Below the pieces are notes generated by a model that saw only the letters and a list, made by a program, of their open reading frames with translations, did not search any database and had not been told where the DNA came from. A DNA stretch of 64,000 bases, from assembly GCF_900105805.1 (NCBI RefSeq), contig NZ_LT629788.1, positions 4,882,501 to 4,946,500 of the forward strand. The letters are read 5' to 3'. Position 1 is the stretch's first letter; every line of letters begins with the position of its first letter. Below are positions 17,870 to 26,745 of the stretch, in pieces. Made by a program: the position numbers and the translations under genes. Source of the stretch: Pseudomonas moraviensis (GTDB lineage Bacteria > Pseudomonadota > Gammaproteobacteria > Pseudomonadales > Pseudomonadaceae).

Positions 17870-18300
17870 GGTCAATTTCCAACCAGCGTTTCCTTATAAA
17901 TAGATCTCGGCACGGTTTCAGCTCGAAAGCCTGTCCGCCAGATATAGAAATAAAGAAGGGAAGTATTTAAAGCTTTTCTGTAAAGCTTGTAAAAGCTAGA
18001 CACGGCATCTTCTGTGGATAAGTGCCACCAGGCCTTGTTGCTTCTGGTGTACAGAGAATGACAACTACAGTGGAAAACCGTGTTCAGCCTGTGCTGCGCC
18101 CTCGGATAAGCTGTGTGTGGAATGGGTGGTTATCCACAGCGAGGTTATCCACCGAGTTCACCCCCCAGTTGTCCAGTGCCCTCAAGGGCGTTTATCCACA
18201 GGGCTTATTCACACGCCGTTGGTCGCTTTTAGCAGCGATAGTGCATTGATAAATGATGGCGACGGCGCTACCTGCATGTGGATAAGTGAACCGCTCGCCG
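17870..18300. other. oriC: Chromosomal replication origin oriC (rpmH-dnaA intergenic)
   Basis: The 566-bp gap between rpmH and dnaA has no gene. It contains an AT-rich region at about 17880-18000 (TATAAATAG, GAAATAAAGAAG, TATTTAAAGC), then DnaA boxes: exact TGTGGATAA at 18013-18021, exact TTATCCACA at 18130-18138, TTATCCACC at 18145-18153, exact TTATCCACA at 18192-18200, TTATTCACA at 18205-18213 and exact TGTGGATAA at 18277-18285. The location matches the characterised Pseudomonas origins, next to dnaA. Left and right limits are approximate. Confidence 0.92.
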
Positions 18301-18307
18301 CTACAAT
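18277..18307 (+). promoter_or_regulatory. Putative dnaA promoter whose -35 element lies inside a DnaA box
   Basis: TGGATA (18279-18284), a 17-bp spacer and TACAAT (18302-18307) form a plausible sigma70 promoter 46 bp before the dnaA GTG. The -35 hexamer is wholly within the exact DnaA box at 18277-18285, so DnaA binding would block the promoter. Autorepression by DnaA is established in other bacteria; here it is inferred from overlap only. Confidence 0.55.
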
Positions 18308-18352
18308 GGCCGCTTGTTTTTGCCTCACCGGCTTTCAACTTAGGGGATATCC

Positions 18353-19870
18353 GTGTCAGTGGAACTTTGGCAGCAGTGCGTGGAGCTTTTGCGCGAAGAG
18401 CTGCCTGCCCAACAATTCAACACCTGGATCCGTCCACTACAGGTCGAAGCCGAAGGCGACGAGTTGCGCGTCTACGCACCGAATCGTTTCGTGCTGGACT
18501 GGGTCAACGAAAAGTACCTGGGTCGCGTCATTGAGTTGCTGGATGAGCACGGCAATGGCTCGACGCCGGCGTTGTCCTTGTTAATAGGCAGCAAACGCAG
18601 CTCGGCACCCCGTGCCGCACCGAACGCGCCACTGGCGGCCGCGCAGGTTTCCCAGGCGCAGGCTAATAACGTACCTGCGAGTAACCCGGCGCCCGCGCCC
18701 GCTCCGGCCAAGCGTTCCACGCAGAAAACCGCTGAAGTCAGCGAAGAGCCGTCCCGCGACAGCTTCGACCCGATGGCCGGTGCCGCTTCGCAGCAGGCCC
18801 CGGTTCGCGCCGAACAGCGCACCGTGCAGGTAGAAGGTGCGCTCAAGCACACCAGTTATCTCAACCGCACCTTCACCTTCGAGAATTTCGTCGAAGGCAA
18901 GTCGAACCAGCTCGCCCGTGCGGCGGCCTGGCAGGTGGCGGACAATCCCAAGCACGGTTACAACCCGCTGTTCCTTTATGGTGGCGTCGGTCTGGGTAAG
19001 ACCCACTTGATGCATGCGGTGGGCAACCATCTATTAAAGAAGAATCCGAATGCCAAGGTCGTGTACCTGCATTCCGAGCGTTTCGTGGCCGACATGGTCA
19101 AGGCGCTGCAACTGAACGCGATCAACGAGTTCAAGCGTTTCTATCGTTCGGTGGACGCTTTGCTCATCGACGACATTCAGTTCTTTGCCCGCAAGGAGCG
19201 CTCCCAGGAAGAGTTTTTCCACACCTTCAACGCTCTGCTTGAAGGTGGCCAGCAGGTCATTCTCACCAGTGACCGCTACCCGAAAGAAATCGAAGGTCTT
19301 GAGGAACGCCTCAAATCCCGCTTCGGCTGGGGCCTGACGGTGGCCGTCGAGCCGCCGGAACTCGAAACCCGCGTGGCGATCCTGATGAAGAAGGCCGACC
19401 AGGCCAAAGTCGAGTTGCCCCATGACGCCGCGTTCTTCATTGCCCAGCGCATCCGTTCCAACGTCCGCGAACTGGAGGGCGCGCTGAAACGCGTGATCGC
19501 CCACTCGCACTTCATGGGCCGCGACATCACCATCGAGCTGATTCGCGAATCCCTGAAAGACCTGTTGGCATTGCAGGACAAACTGGTCTCTGTGGATAAC
19601 ATTCAGCGCACCGTCGCCGAGTATTACAAGATCAAGATTTCCGACTTGCTGTCCAAGCGGCGTTCGCGCTCGGTGGCACGTCCGCGTCAGGTGGCCATGG
19701 CGTTGTCCAAGGAGCTGACCAACCACAGCCTGCCGGAAATTGGCGATGTGTTTGGCGGCCGCGACCACACCACCGTGCTGCACGCCTGCCGCAAGATCAA
19801 CGAACTTAAGGAATCCGACGCGGACATCCGCGAGGACTACAAGAACCTGCTGCGTACACTGACCACTTGA
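18353..19870 (+). CDS. dnaA: Chromosomal replication initiator protein DnaA
   Basis: AAA+ ATPase that binds DnaA boxes and opens oriC. The start is GTG (MSVELWQQCVELLREELPAQ) and the length 505 residues. Domain I spans about residues 1-85 and is followed by an Ala/Pro-rich linker (about 85-165). The AAA+ core has Walker A GVGLGKT at 211-217 and Walker B ALLIDDIQFF. The C-terminal domain IV has the DnaA signature GGRDHTTVLHACRKI. It leads the dnaA-dnaN-recF-gyrB run, and itself contains an exact DnaA box at 19591-19599. Confidence 0.99.
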   Translation: MSVELWQQCVELLREELPAQQFNTWIRPLQVEAEGDELRVYAPNRFVLDWVNEKYLGRVIELLDEHGNGSTPALSLLIGSKRSSAPRAAPNAPLAAAQVSQAQANNVPASNPAPAPAPAKRSTQKTAEVSEEPSRDSFDPMAGAASQQAPVRAEQRTVQVEGALKHTSYLNRTFTFENFVEGKSNQLARAAAWQVADNPKHGYNPLFLYGGVGLGKTHLMHAVGNHLLKKNPNAKVVYLHSERFVADMVKALQLNAINEFKRFYRSVDALLIDDIQFFARKERSQEEFFHTFNALLEGGQQVILTSDRYPKEIEGLEERLKSRFGWGLTVAVEPPELETRVAILMKKADQAKVELPHDAAFFIAQRIRSNVRELEGALKRVIAHSHFMGRDITIELIRESLKDLLALQDKLVSVDNIQRTVAEYYKIKISDLLSKRRSRSVARPRQVAMALSKELTNHSLPEIGDVFGGRDHTTVLHACRKINELKESDADIREDYKNLLRTLTT

Positions 19871-19909
19871 TGAACACCAGCGCAGCTTATTAAGGCAAGG
19901 GACTAGACC

Positions 19910-21013
19910 ATGCATTTCACCATTCAACGCGAAGCCCTGTTGAAACCCCTGCAACTGGTCGCAGGCGTCGTCGAGCGTCGACAGACCTTGCCGGTACTGT
20001 CCAACGTGCTGTTGGTCGTCGAAGGCCAGCAATTGTCGCTGACCGGTACCGACCTTGAGGTCGAACTGGTCGGTCGTGTGCAACTTGAAGAGCCGGCCGA
20101 AACTGGTTCCATTACCGTGCCTGCGCGCAAGTTGATGGATATCTGCAAAAGCCTGCCCAACGATGCGCTGATCGACATCAAGGTCGACGAGCAGAAGCTG
20201 GTGGTAAAGGCCGGCCGTAGCCGTTTCACCCTGTCGACCCTGCCGGCCAACGATTTCCCGACCGTCGAAGAAGGCCCGGGCTCGCTGACCTGCAGCCTGG
20301 AGCAGAGCAAACTGCGTCGACTGATCGAGCGCACCAGCTTCGCCATGGCTCAGCAGGACGTGCGTTATTACCTCAACGGCATGCTGCTGGAAGTTTCCGC
20401 GGGCGTGATCCGCGCCGTGGCCACCGATGGTCACCGTCTGGCCATGTGCTCGATGCAGGCCGATATCGGTCAGCCGGATCGTCATCAGGTGATCGTGCCG
20501 CGCAAAGGTATCCTCGAACTGGCGCGTCTGCTCACCGAGCCCGATGGCAACGTCAGCATCGTCCTCGGTCAGCACCATATCCGCGCTACCACCGGCGAGT
20601 TCACCTTCACCTCGAAACTGGTCGACGGTAAATTCCCGGATTACGAGCGCGTACTGCCGAAAGGTGGCGACAAGCTGGTACTCGGCGATCGTCAGGCATT
20701 GCGTGAAGCGTTCAGCCGTACCGCGATTCTGTCCAACGAGAAGTACCGCGGTATCCGTCTGCAACTGGCCAGCGGTCAGTTGAAAATCCAGGCCAACAAC
20801 CCGGAGCAGGAAGAAGCGGAAGAAGAAGTGGGTGTTGAATACAACGGCGGTTCCCTGGAAATCGGCTTTAACGTGAGCTACCTGCTCGACGTGCTGGGCG
20901 TGATGACCACCGAGCAGGTACGCCTGATCCTGTCCGACTCCAACAGCAGTGCGCTGGTGCAAGAGTCCGACAATGACGACTCGGCTTACGTTGTCATGCC
21001 GATGCGTCTGTAA
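19910..21013 (+). CDS. dnaN: DNA polymerase III beta sliding clamp
   Basis: Ring-shaped processivity clamp of DNA polymerase III. It has 367 residues, the standard length, with the N-terminus MHFTIQREALLKPLQLVAGVVERRQTLPVLSN and the C-terminal VVMPMRL that lines the protein-binding pocket (MPMRL). It lies 39 bp after dnaA and 14 bp before recF on the same strand. No anomalies. Confidence 0.99.
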   Translation: MHFTIQREALLKPLQLVAGVVERRQTLPVLSNVLLVVEGQQLSLTGTDLEVELVGRVQLEEPAETGSITVPARKLMDICKSLPNDALIDIKVDEQKLVVKAGRSRFTLSTLPANDFPTVEEGPGSLTCSLEQSKLRRLIERTSFAMAQQDVRYYLNGMLLEVSAGVIRAVATDGHRLAMCSMQADIGQPDRHQVIVPRKGILELARLLTEPDGNVSIVLGQHHIRATTGEFTFTSKLVDGKFPDYERVLPKGGDKLVLGDRQALREAFSRTAILSNEKYRGIRLQLASGQLKIQANNPEQEEAEEEVGVEYNGGSLEIGFNVSYLLDVLGVMTTEQVRLILSDSNSSALVQESDNDDSAYVVMPMRL

Positions 21014-21027
21014 TCAGCTGATCCTGA

Positions 21028-22131
21028 ATGTCGTTAAGTCGTGTTTCGGTCACCGCGGTGCGCAATCTGCACCCGGTGACCTTCTCCCCCTCCCCCCGCA
21101 TCAACATCCTTTACGGCGCCAACGGCAGCGGCAAAACCAGTGTTCTGGAAGCCATTCACCTGCTGGGGCTTGCCCGTTCGTTTCGTAGCACGCGGCTGTT
21201 GCCTGTCATTCAGTACGAACAACTCGCCTGTACCGTATTCGGTCAGGTTGAACTGGCGGAAGGTGGTCAGAGTGCCTTGGGGATTTCTCGAGACCGTCAG
21301 GGCGAGTTCCAGATTCGCATCGATGGCCAGAACGCCCGCAGCGCTGCACAACTGGCCGAGATCCTGCCACTACAGTTGATCAACCCGGACAGTTTCCGTC
21401 TGCTGGAAGGTGCGCCGAAGATTCGCCGGCAGTTTCTCGATTGGGGCGTGTTCCACGTCGAACCGCGTTTCATGGCCACATGGCAGCGGCTTCAGAAGGC
21501 CTTGCGCCAGAGAAATTCTTGGCTGCGGCATGGTACACTTGACGCCGTTTCGCAAGCGGTTTGGGACAGGGAACTGTGCCAGGCCAGCGCTGAAATCGAT
21601 GAATACCGCCGCGCTTACATCACAGCCTTGAAACCGGTCTTCGAACAGACCTTGAGCGAACTGGTTGAGCTCGAGGGTTTGACGCTCAGCTATTACCGAG
21701 GCTGGGACAAGGACCGCGATTTGAGCGCCGTACTGGCTGGATCCGTGCAACGGGACCAGCAGATGGGGCATACCCAGGCCGGCCCGCAACGCGCTGATTT
21801 GCGTCTCAGATTGGGCGCACACAATGCCGCGGACATCCTGTCCCGGGGTCAGCAGAAGCTGGTGGTCTGTGCGCTGCGGATTGCCCAAGGCCACCTGGTC
21901 AGCCAGGCCCGCCGCGGTCAGTGTATTTATCTGGTGGATGACTTGCCGTCCGAACTGGACGAGAGCCATCGTCGCGCGCTGTGCCGCTTGCTGGAAGACT
22001 TACGCTGCCAGGTGTTCATCACCTGTGTAGATCACGAATTACTGAGGGAAGGCTGGCAGACGGAAACGCCGGTCGCTTTGTTCCACGTGGAACAGGGCCG
22101 TATCACCCAGACCCACGACCATCGGGAGTGA
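21028..22131 (+). CDS. recF: DNA replication and repair protein RecF
   Basis: SMC-like ATPase that with RecOR loads RecA at single-strand gaps. The 367-residue protein has Walker A GANGSGKT at residues 30-37, and near the C-terminus the signature region (LSRGQQKLVVCALRIAQ) and Walker B (YLVDDLPSELDE). It follows dnaN by 14 bp. Its 3' end carries an exact parS palindrome (22079-22094) and, further upstream, a one-mismatch copy (21449-21464), so the gene doubles as part of the partition centromere. Confidence 0.98.
   Translation: MSLSRVSVTAVRNLHPVTFSPSPRINILYGANGSGKTSVLEAIHLLGLARSFRSTRLLPVIQYEQLACTVFGQVELAEGGQSALGISRDRQGEFQIRIDGQNARSAAQLAEILPLQLINPDSFRLLEGAPKIRRQFLDWGVFHVEPRFMATWQRLQKALRQRNSWLRHGTLDAVSQAVWDRELCQASAEIDEYRRAYITALKPVFEQTLSELVELEGLTLSYYRGWDKDRDLSAVLAGSVQRDQQMGHTQAGPQRADLRLRLGAHNAADILSRGQQKLVVCALRIAQGHLVSQARRGQCIYLVDDLPSELDESHRRALCRLLEDLRCQVFITCVDHELLREGWQTETPVALFHVEQGRITQTHDHRE
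21449..21464. promoter_or_regulatory. Degenerate parS-like site
   Basis: TGTTCCACGTCGAACC differs from the perfect palindrome at 22079 only in the second half (C for G at position 11, C for A at the end). It lies inside recF 630 bp from the exact site. Pseudomonas ParB is known to bind sites with one or two mismatches; whether this one is used is unknown. Confidence 0.45.
22079..22094. promoter_or_regulatory. parS: parS centromere site
   Basis: TGTTCCACGTGGAACA is a perfect 16-bp palindrome matching the ParB-binding parS consensus of Pseudomonas. It lies at the 3' end of recF, about 4 kb from oriC, which fits known clustering of parS near the origin. parA and parB are in this window at 5-6.7 kb. 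Confidence 0.9.
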
Positions 22132-22136
22132 AGGCA

Positions 22137-24554
22137 TTGAGCGAAGAAAATACGTACGACTCAACGAGCATTAAAGTGCTGAAAGGCCTGGATGCCGTAC
22201 GCAAACGTCCCGGTATGTACATTGGTGACACCGACGATGGCAGCGGTCTGCACCACATGGTGTTCGAGGTGGTCGACAACTCGATCGACGAAGCCCTCGC
22301 CGGCCATTGCGACGACATCAGCATCATCATCCACCCGGACGAGTCCATCACCGTTAAAGACAACGGTCGTGGCATTCCGGTAGACGTGCATAAAGAGGAA
22401 GGCGTGTCCGCCGCCGAGGTCATCATGACCGTCCTCCACGCTGGCGGTAAGTTCGACGACAACTCCTATAAAGTATCCGGCGGTCTGCACGGTGTAGGTG
22501 TGTCGGTAGTGAACGCGCTGTCCGAAGAGCTGGTTCTGACCGTTCGCCGTAGCGGCAAGATCTGGGAACAGACCTACGTCCACGGCGTACCTCAGGCGCC
22601 AATGGCCATCGTTGGCGACAGCGAGACCACCGGTACGCAGATTCACTTCAAGGCTTCCAGCGAAACCTTCAAGAACATTCACTTCAGCTGGGACATCCTC
22701 GCCAAGCGCATTCGTGAACTGTCCTTCCTCAACTCCGGTGTCGGCATCGTCCTCAAGGATGAGCGCAGCGGCAAGGAAGAGCTGTTCAAGTACGAAGGCG
22801 GCCTGCGTGCATTCGTTGAATATCTGAACACCAACAAGACTGCGGTCAATCAGGTGTTCCACTTCAATATCCAGCGTGAAGACGGCATCGGCGTGGAAAT
22901 CGCCCTGCAGTGGAACGACAGCTTCAATGAGAACCTGTTGTGCTTCACCAACAACATTCCGCAGCGCGACGGCGGTACTCACCTGGTGGGCTTCCGTTCG
23001 GCACTGACTCGTAACCTGAACAACTACATCGAGCAGGAAGGTCTGGCGAAGAAGCACAAAGTCGCCACAACCGGTGACGATGCCCGTGAAGGCCTGACCG
23101 CAATCATCTCGGTGAAAGTCCCGGATCCGAAGTTCAGCTCGCAGACCAAAGACAAGCTGGTGTCTTCCGAAGTGAAAACTGCGGTTGAGCAGGAGATGGG
23201 CAAATACTTCTCCGACTTCCTCCTGGAAAACCCCAACGAAGCCAAGCTGGTGGTCGGCAAGATGATCGACGCCGCGCGTGCCCGTGAAGCCGCGCGCAAG
23301 GCGCGTGAGATGACCCGCCGCAAAGGCGCGCTGGACATCGCCGGCCTGCCGGGCAAGCTCGCTGACTGCCAGGAAAAAGACCCGGCGCTGTCCGAACTGT
23401 ACCTCGTGGAAGGTGACTCCGCGGGCGGCTCTGCCAAGCAGGGACGTAACCGCAAGACCCAGGCGATCCTGCCGTTGAAGGGCAAGATCCTCAACGTCGA
23501 GAAGGCCCGTTTCGACAAGATGATCTCGTCCCAGGAAGTGGGCACGCTGATCACCGCGCTGGGCTGCGGCATCGGTCGCGAAGAGTACAACATCGACAAG
23601 CTGCGCTATCACAACATCATCATCATGACCGATGCTGACGTCGACGGTTCGCACATCCGTACCCTGCTGCTGACCTTCTTCTTCCGTCAGTTGCCGGAGC
23701 TGATCGAGCGGGGCTACATCTACATCGCCCAGCCGCCGCTGTACAAGGTCAAGAAAGGCAAGCAAGAGCAATACATCAAAGACGACGACGCCATGGAAGA
23801 GTACATGACGCAGTCGGCCCTTGAAGATGCAAGCCTGCACCTCAACGAAGAAGCCCCGGGCATTTCCGGTGAAGCGCTGGAGCGTCTGGTGAATGACTTC
23901 CGCATGGTCATGAAGACCCTCAAGCGTCTGTCGCGCCTGTACCCACAGGAGCTGACCGAGCACTTCATCTACCTGCCAGCCGTCAGCCTGGAAACACTGG
24001 GCGACCACGCAGCGATGCAAGAGTGGCTGGCCCAGTACGAAGTTCGCCTGCGTACCAACGAGAAGTCCGGCCTGGTCTACAAGGCCAGCCTGCGCGAAGA
24101 CCGTGAACGTGGCGTCTGGCTGCCAGAGGTCGAGCTGATCTCCCACGGCCTGTCGAACTACGTCACCTTCAACCGCGACTTCTTCGGCAGCAACGACTAC
24201 AAAACCGTGGTCACCCTGGGCGCGCAACTCAGCACCCTGCTCGACGAAGGTGCGTACATCCAGCGTGGAGAACGCAAGAAAGCCGTTACCGAGTTCAAGG
24301 AAGCGCTCGACTGGCTGATGGCCGAAAGTACCAAGCGCCACACTATCCAGCGCTATAAAGGTCTGGGCGAAATGAACCCGGATCAACTGTGGGAAACCAC
24401 CATGGACCCAAGCGTGCGCCGCATGCTGAAAGTCACCATCGAAGACGCCATCGGCGCAGATCAGATCTTCAACACCCTGATGGGTGATGCGGTCGAACCT
24501 CGCCGGGACTTCATCGAAAGCAACGCGTTGGCAGTATCCAACCTGGACTTCTGA
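22137..24554 (+). CDS. gyrB: DNA gyrase subunit B
   Basis: ATPase and strand-passage subunit of gyrase, introducing negative supercoils; target of aminocoumarins. I chose the TTG start at 22137 (MSEENTYDSTSIKVLKGLDA, 805 residues) because GGGAG and GAAGG lie just upstream; a GTG three codons earlier is the alternative. The GHKL ATPase domain has VVDNSIDEALAGHCDDI and the GGLHGVG motif. The TOPRIM segment has EGDSAGGSAKQGRNRKTQAI with the catalytic Glu at residue 425 and the DADVDGSHI metal-binding motif. It ends the dnaA-dnaN-recF-gyrB run and is followed by a strong terminator. Confidence 0.99.
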   Translation: MSEENTYDSTSIKVLKGLDAVRKRPGMYIGDTDDGSGLHHMVFEVVDNSIDEALAGHCDDISIIIHPDESITVKDNGRGIPVDVHKEEGVSAAEVIMTVLHAGGKFDDNSYKVSGGLHGVGVSVVNALSEELVLTVRRSGKIWEQTYVHGVPQAPMAIVGDSETTGTQIHFKASSETFKNIHFSWDILAKRIRELSFLNSGVGIVLKDERSGKEELFKYEGGLRAFVEYLNTNKTAVNQVFHFNIQREDGIGVEIALQWNDSFNENLLCFTNNIPQRDGGTHLVGFRSALTRNLNNYIEQEGLAKKHKVATTGDDAREGLTAIISVKVPDPKFSSQTKDKLVSSEVKTAVEQEMGKYFSDFLLENPNEAKLVVGKMIDAARAREAARKAREMTRRKGALDIAGLPGKLADCQEKDPALSELYLVEGDSAGGSAKQGRNRKTQAILPLKGKILNVEKARFDKMISSQEVGTLITALGCGIGREEYNIDKLRYHNIIIMTDADVDGSHIRTLLLTFFFRQLPELIERGYIYIAQPPLYKVKKGKQEQYIKDDDAMEEYMTQSALEDASLHLNEEAPGISGEALERLVNDFRMVMKTLKRLSRLYPQELTEHFIYLPAVSLETLGDHAAMQEWLAQYEVRLRTNEKSGLVYKASLREDRERGVWLPEVELISHGLSNYVTFNRDFFGSNDYKTVVTLGAQLSTLLDEGAYIQRGERKKAVTEFKEALDWLMAESTKRHTIQRYKGLGEMNPDQLWETTMDPSVRRMLKVTIEDAIGADQIFNTLMGDAVEPRRDFIESNALAVSNLDF

Positions 24555-24573
24555 TCTGGTTGCTACCCGCTCA

Positions 24574-24606
24574 GAAAAACCCCGGCCAGTGCGCCGGGGT
24601 TTTTTA
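24574..24606 (+). terminator. Intrinsic terminator of gyrB
   Basis: AACCCCGGC-CAGTGC-GCCGGGGTT is a perfect 9-bp GC-rich stem followed by TTTTT, 20 bp after the gyrB stop. The A-run on the 5' side means it can also stop transcription of the convergent glycosyltransferase gene. Confidence 0.9.
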
Positions 24607-24623
24607 TGTCTGAAGGAACGAGC

Positions 24624-25865
24624 TCAGCGATACCAGCGGCTGAGCGCCCCCGGCTCTCCGCGCAGCTCGCTCTGCACCGTGGTCAACATGTCGCTCATGC
24701 GCTGCACAAACGTATGGTTTTGCGCCAATGTCACCCGCCCCTGCCGGGCAATCGTCCTGCGCTCATCATCGTGCTCGAGGTAATAAGCGCAGATCTCCAG
24801 CAAGTCCTGAGTGTCCCGGTAGATCACCAGATCTTTGCCATCGGTGAACAGCCTGTGCAGATCCTCCTTGTCGTTGGTGACAAGGAAGCCGCCACAGCTG
24901 AGCACATCGAAGACGCGCATCGGCAGACCGGATTCGACGAACGAACGGATGATGTTGAGGTTGATTTTCGAGCGCTGGAAAATCCTTGGCATCTCAGTGA
25001 AGTGCTCGGCATGTTGGACATAGCTGCTTACCTGGGCCTGCCATTCATCATTGCCATACACGGCAACCCTGAAACGTTTTTCAAGCCGCTGGATGACCTC
25101 GATGCGTTCCTGCCACGAGTGCTCTCTACCCAGCAGGTAAGCGAGTTTTTCCGCCACCGACAAATAGCGATCGCCCGCCAGCGGGTAGTTGGACTCCAGC
25201 TTGATGGTGCTGATGAACTCATCAGCCAGTTGCGCCGACAGGTTGAAGAAACCGTCGGACTGATCCAGCGAGTCGATCAGTCGCTTGCAACGCTCACCGG
25301 TCTGCGACGACAGATGCGGCAATATCGAGGTGCGAAACTCAGTGCGGGTCAGGTTCGCAACGAAGCTGATGTCATGTTCCGCCAGTGAATGCTGCTCGTG
25401 AACATCGATCTGGCTGATGCGCTCCAGGTTCGCCGCGACCGGCAGATGGTAAACCTGACGAACCCCGCTCTGCCTCAGCCGCCGGGCCACTGCCGCGTCG
25501 TAGATGAAGGTAAAGCTGTGCGAATGATTGATGGCCTTGTCGTAGATCGGGTAACACGGGGTATCGATCACCCAGGCCAGGTAAGGGATTTTCAGCAGCT
25601 CGCAGACTTCACTGATGTACTGATTGAAGTTGATGGTAAGCACATAGTCGGGTCGCGTGCTCATCAGGCCCATGACGTTGTCTTCGTTCAGCGCCAGCGT
25701 TGTCACGCGCAGACCCAGGGCCTGCAATGCCTCGGCACAGTCACCCGAGATGACGGTGGCCTCGAACACTACTATAGAGGCGGCGGTTTTTGATTGTTCG
25801 GAATACGCAGTCAATTCCCTCAGACCTTTTTCATCTTTGATAATTTTCCGGCCGTCGTGGCTCAC
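24624..25865 (-). CDS. CgeB-like glycosyltransferase
   Basis: Predicted family-1-like (GT-B) glycosyltransferase of 413 residues, cytoplasmic, acceptor unknown. The N-terminal half has the DUF3880-like pattern (PDYVLTINFNQYISEVCELL, then LAWVIDTPCYPI). The C-terminal half has the Glyco_trans_1_2 pattern seen in spore-coat CgeB proteins (RSKINLNIIRSFVESGLPMR, VFDVLSCGGFLVTND, then LVIYRDTQDLLEICAYYLEH). The start is GTG and overlaps the stop of the upstream response regulator (GTGA), so the two are cotranslated. That coupling suggests the two-component system controls a surface or flagellar glycan, which is inference. No signal peptide or membrane segment is seen. Confidence 0.8.
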   Translation of the reverse strand: MSHDGRKIIKDEKGLRELTAYSEQSKTAASIVVFEATVISGDCAEALQALGLRVTTLALNEDNVMGLMSTRPDYVLTINFNQYISEVCELLKIPYLAWVIDTPCYPIYDKAINHSHSFTFIYDAAVARRLRQSGVRQVYHLPVAANLERISQIDVHEQHSLAEHDISFVANLTRTEFRTSILPHLSSQTGERCKRLIDSLDQSDGFFNLSAQLADEFISTIKLESNYPLAGDRYLSVAEKLAYLLGREHSWQERIEVIQRLEKRFRVAVYGNDEWQAQVSSYVQHAEHFTEMPRIFQRSKINLNIIRSFVESGLPMRVFDVLSCGGFLVTNDKEDLHRLFTDGKDLVIYRDTQDLLEICAYYLEHDDERRTIARQGRVTLAQNHTFVQRMSDMLTTVQSELRGEPGALSRWYR

Positions 25866-26581
25866 TCATTCCCGGTCGCCACACTCTCCAACCGATACCC
25901 ATAGCCATAAATCGTCAGCAGTTGCCAACCCCGATCCGCGGTCAGCCCGAGCTTGTTGCGCAGCCGGTAGATGTGCGTATCCAGCGGTCGCGAGGAAGTG
26001 GTCTCTTCGTTTGGCCAGAAGCGCTCATACAGATAATCCCGCGACAACGGCCGACCCAGATTACTGAACAGACACCGCGCCAGGCGATACTCGCGTTCAG
26101 TCATGAGAATCGGTTTGCCTTCACGGGTGACGGTCAGTTCGGCGTCGTCGAAAGTCAGATCGTGAAAGGTCTGCACTTCACCCGCCGCGCTGCGCGGTTG
26201 GCTATGCCGACGCAATACCGCCGCCACCCTCGCCTTCAACTCGTTGGGGCGAAACGGCTTGCTGACATAATCATCGGCGCCGGCATTCAAGGCTTGAACG
26301 ATATCGCTCTCGCCATCGCGGCTGGTCAGCATGATCGCTGCCGGTGGCGCATCCATGTGTTCGCGGGTCCAGCGCAGCAGCGCCAGACCTGTCAGGTCGG
26401 GGAGTTGCCAGTCGAGGATCAGCAGGTCGAAAGTCTCCCGACGCAGCTGGCGCAACAAGTCTTCGCCGCGCTCGAAGCTGTGCAGTGACCATGGCTGTTC
26501 TCCGGCCTCGGCCATTTGCTCCAGGGTTTGCTCGACCCGGCGCAGCTCGGCGGGTTCGTCGTCCAGAATGGCAACGCGCAT
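25862..26581 (-). CDS. OmpR-family response regulator
   Basis: DNA-binding two-component response regulator of 239 residues. The start MRVAILDDEPAELRRVEQTL is the receiver's first strand; the open frame upstream lacks family resemblance. The receiver has the acidic pocket (DDE), phospho-acceptor Asp in LLILDWQLPDLTG and the conserved Lys in DDYVSKPFRPNEL. The C-terminal winged helix ends RPLDTHIYRLRNKLGL followed by a GYGYRLE motif. It is divergent from the histidine kinase gene (164 bp between the starts) and translationally coupled to the glycosyltransferase downstream. Confidence 0.95.
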   Translation of the reverse strand: MRVAILDDEPAELRRVEQTLEQMAEAGEQPWSLHSFERGEDLLRQLRRETFDLLILDWQLPDLTGLALLRWTREHMDAPPAAIMLTSRDGESDIVQALNAGADDYVSKPFRPNELKARVAAVLRRHSQPRSAAGEVQTFHDLTFDDAELTVTREGKPILMTEREYRLARCLFSNLGRPLSRDYLYERFWPNEETTSSRPLDTHIYRLRNKLGLTADRGWQLLTIYGYGYRLESVATGNE

Positions 26582-26745
26582 CGGCGGTGTTCCTTGTCGC
26601 TGGGGCTGGGATGTCGACAATAACCACTCTACAGCCACGATGAAAGAAGCGGCCCGTTGGCGTTCGACGTCCGCTATGATTCTTCGGGTCCACGCCTCAG
26701 ACCTGAGACCTATGAAACCCACCACACGGCCTTGCCGTTCGCGCC

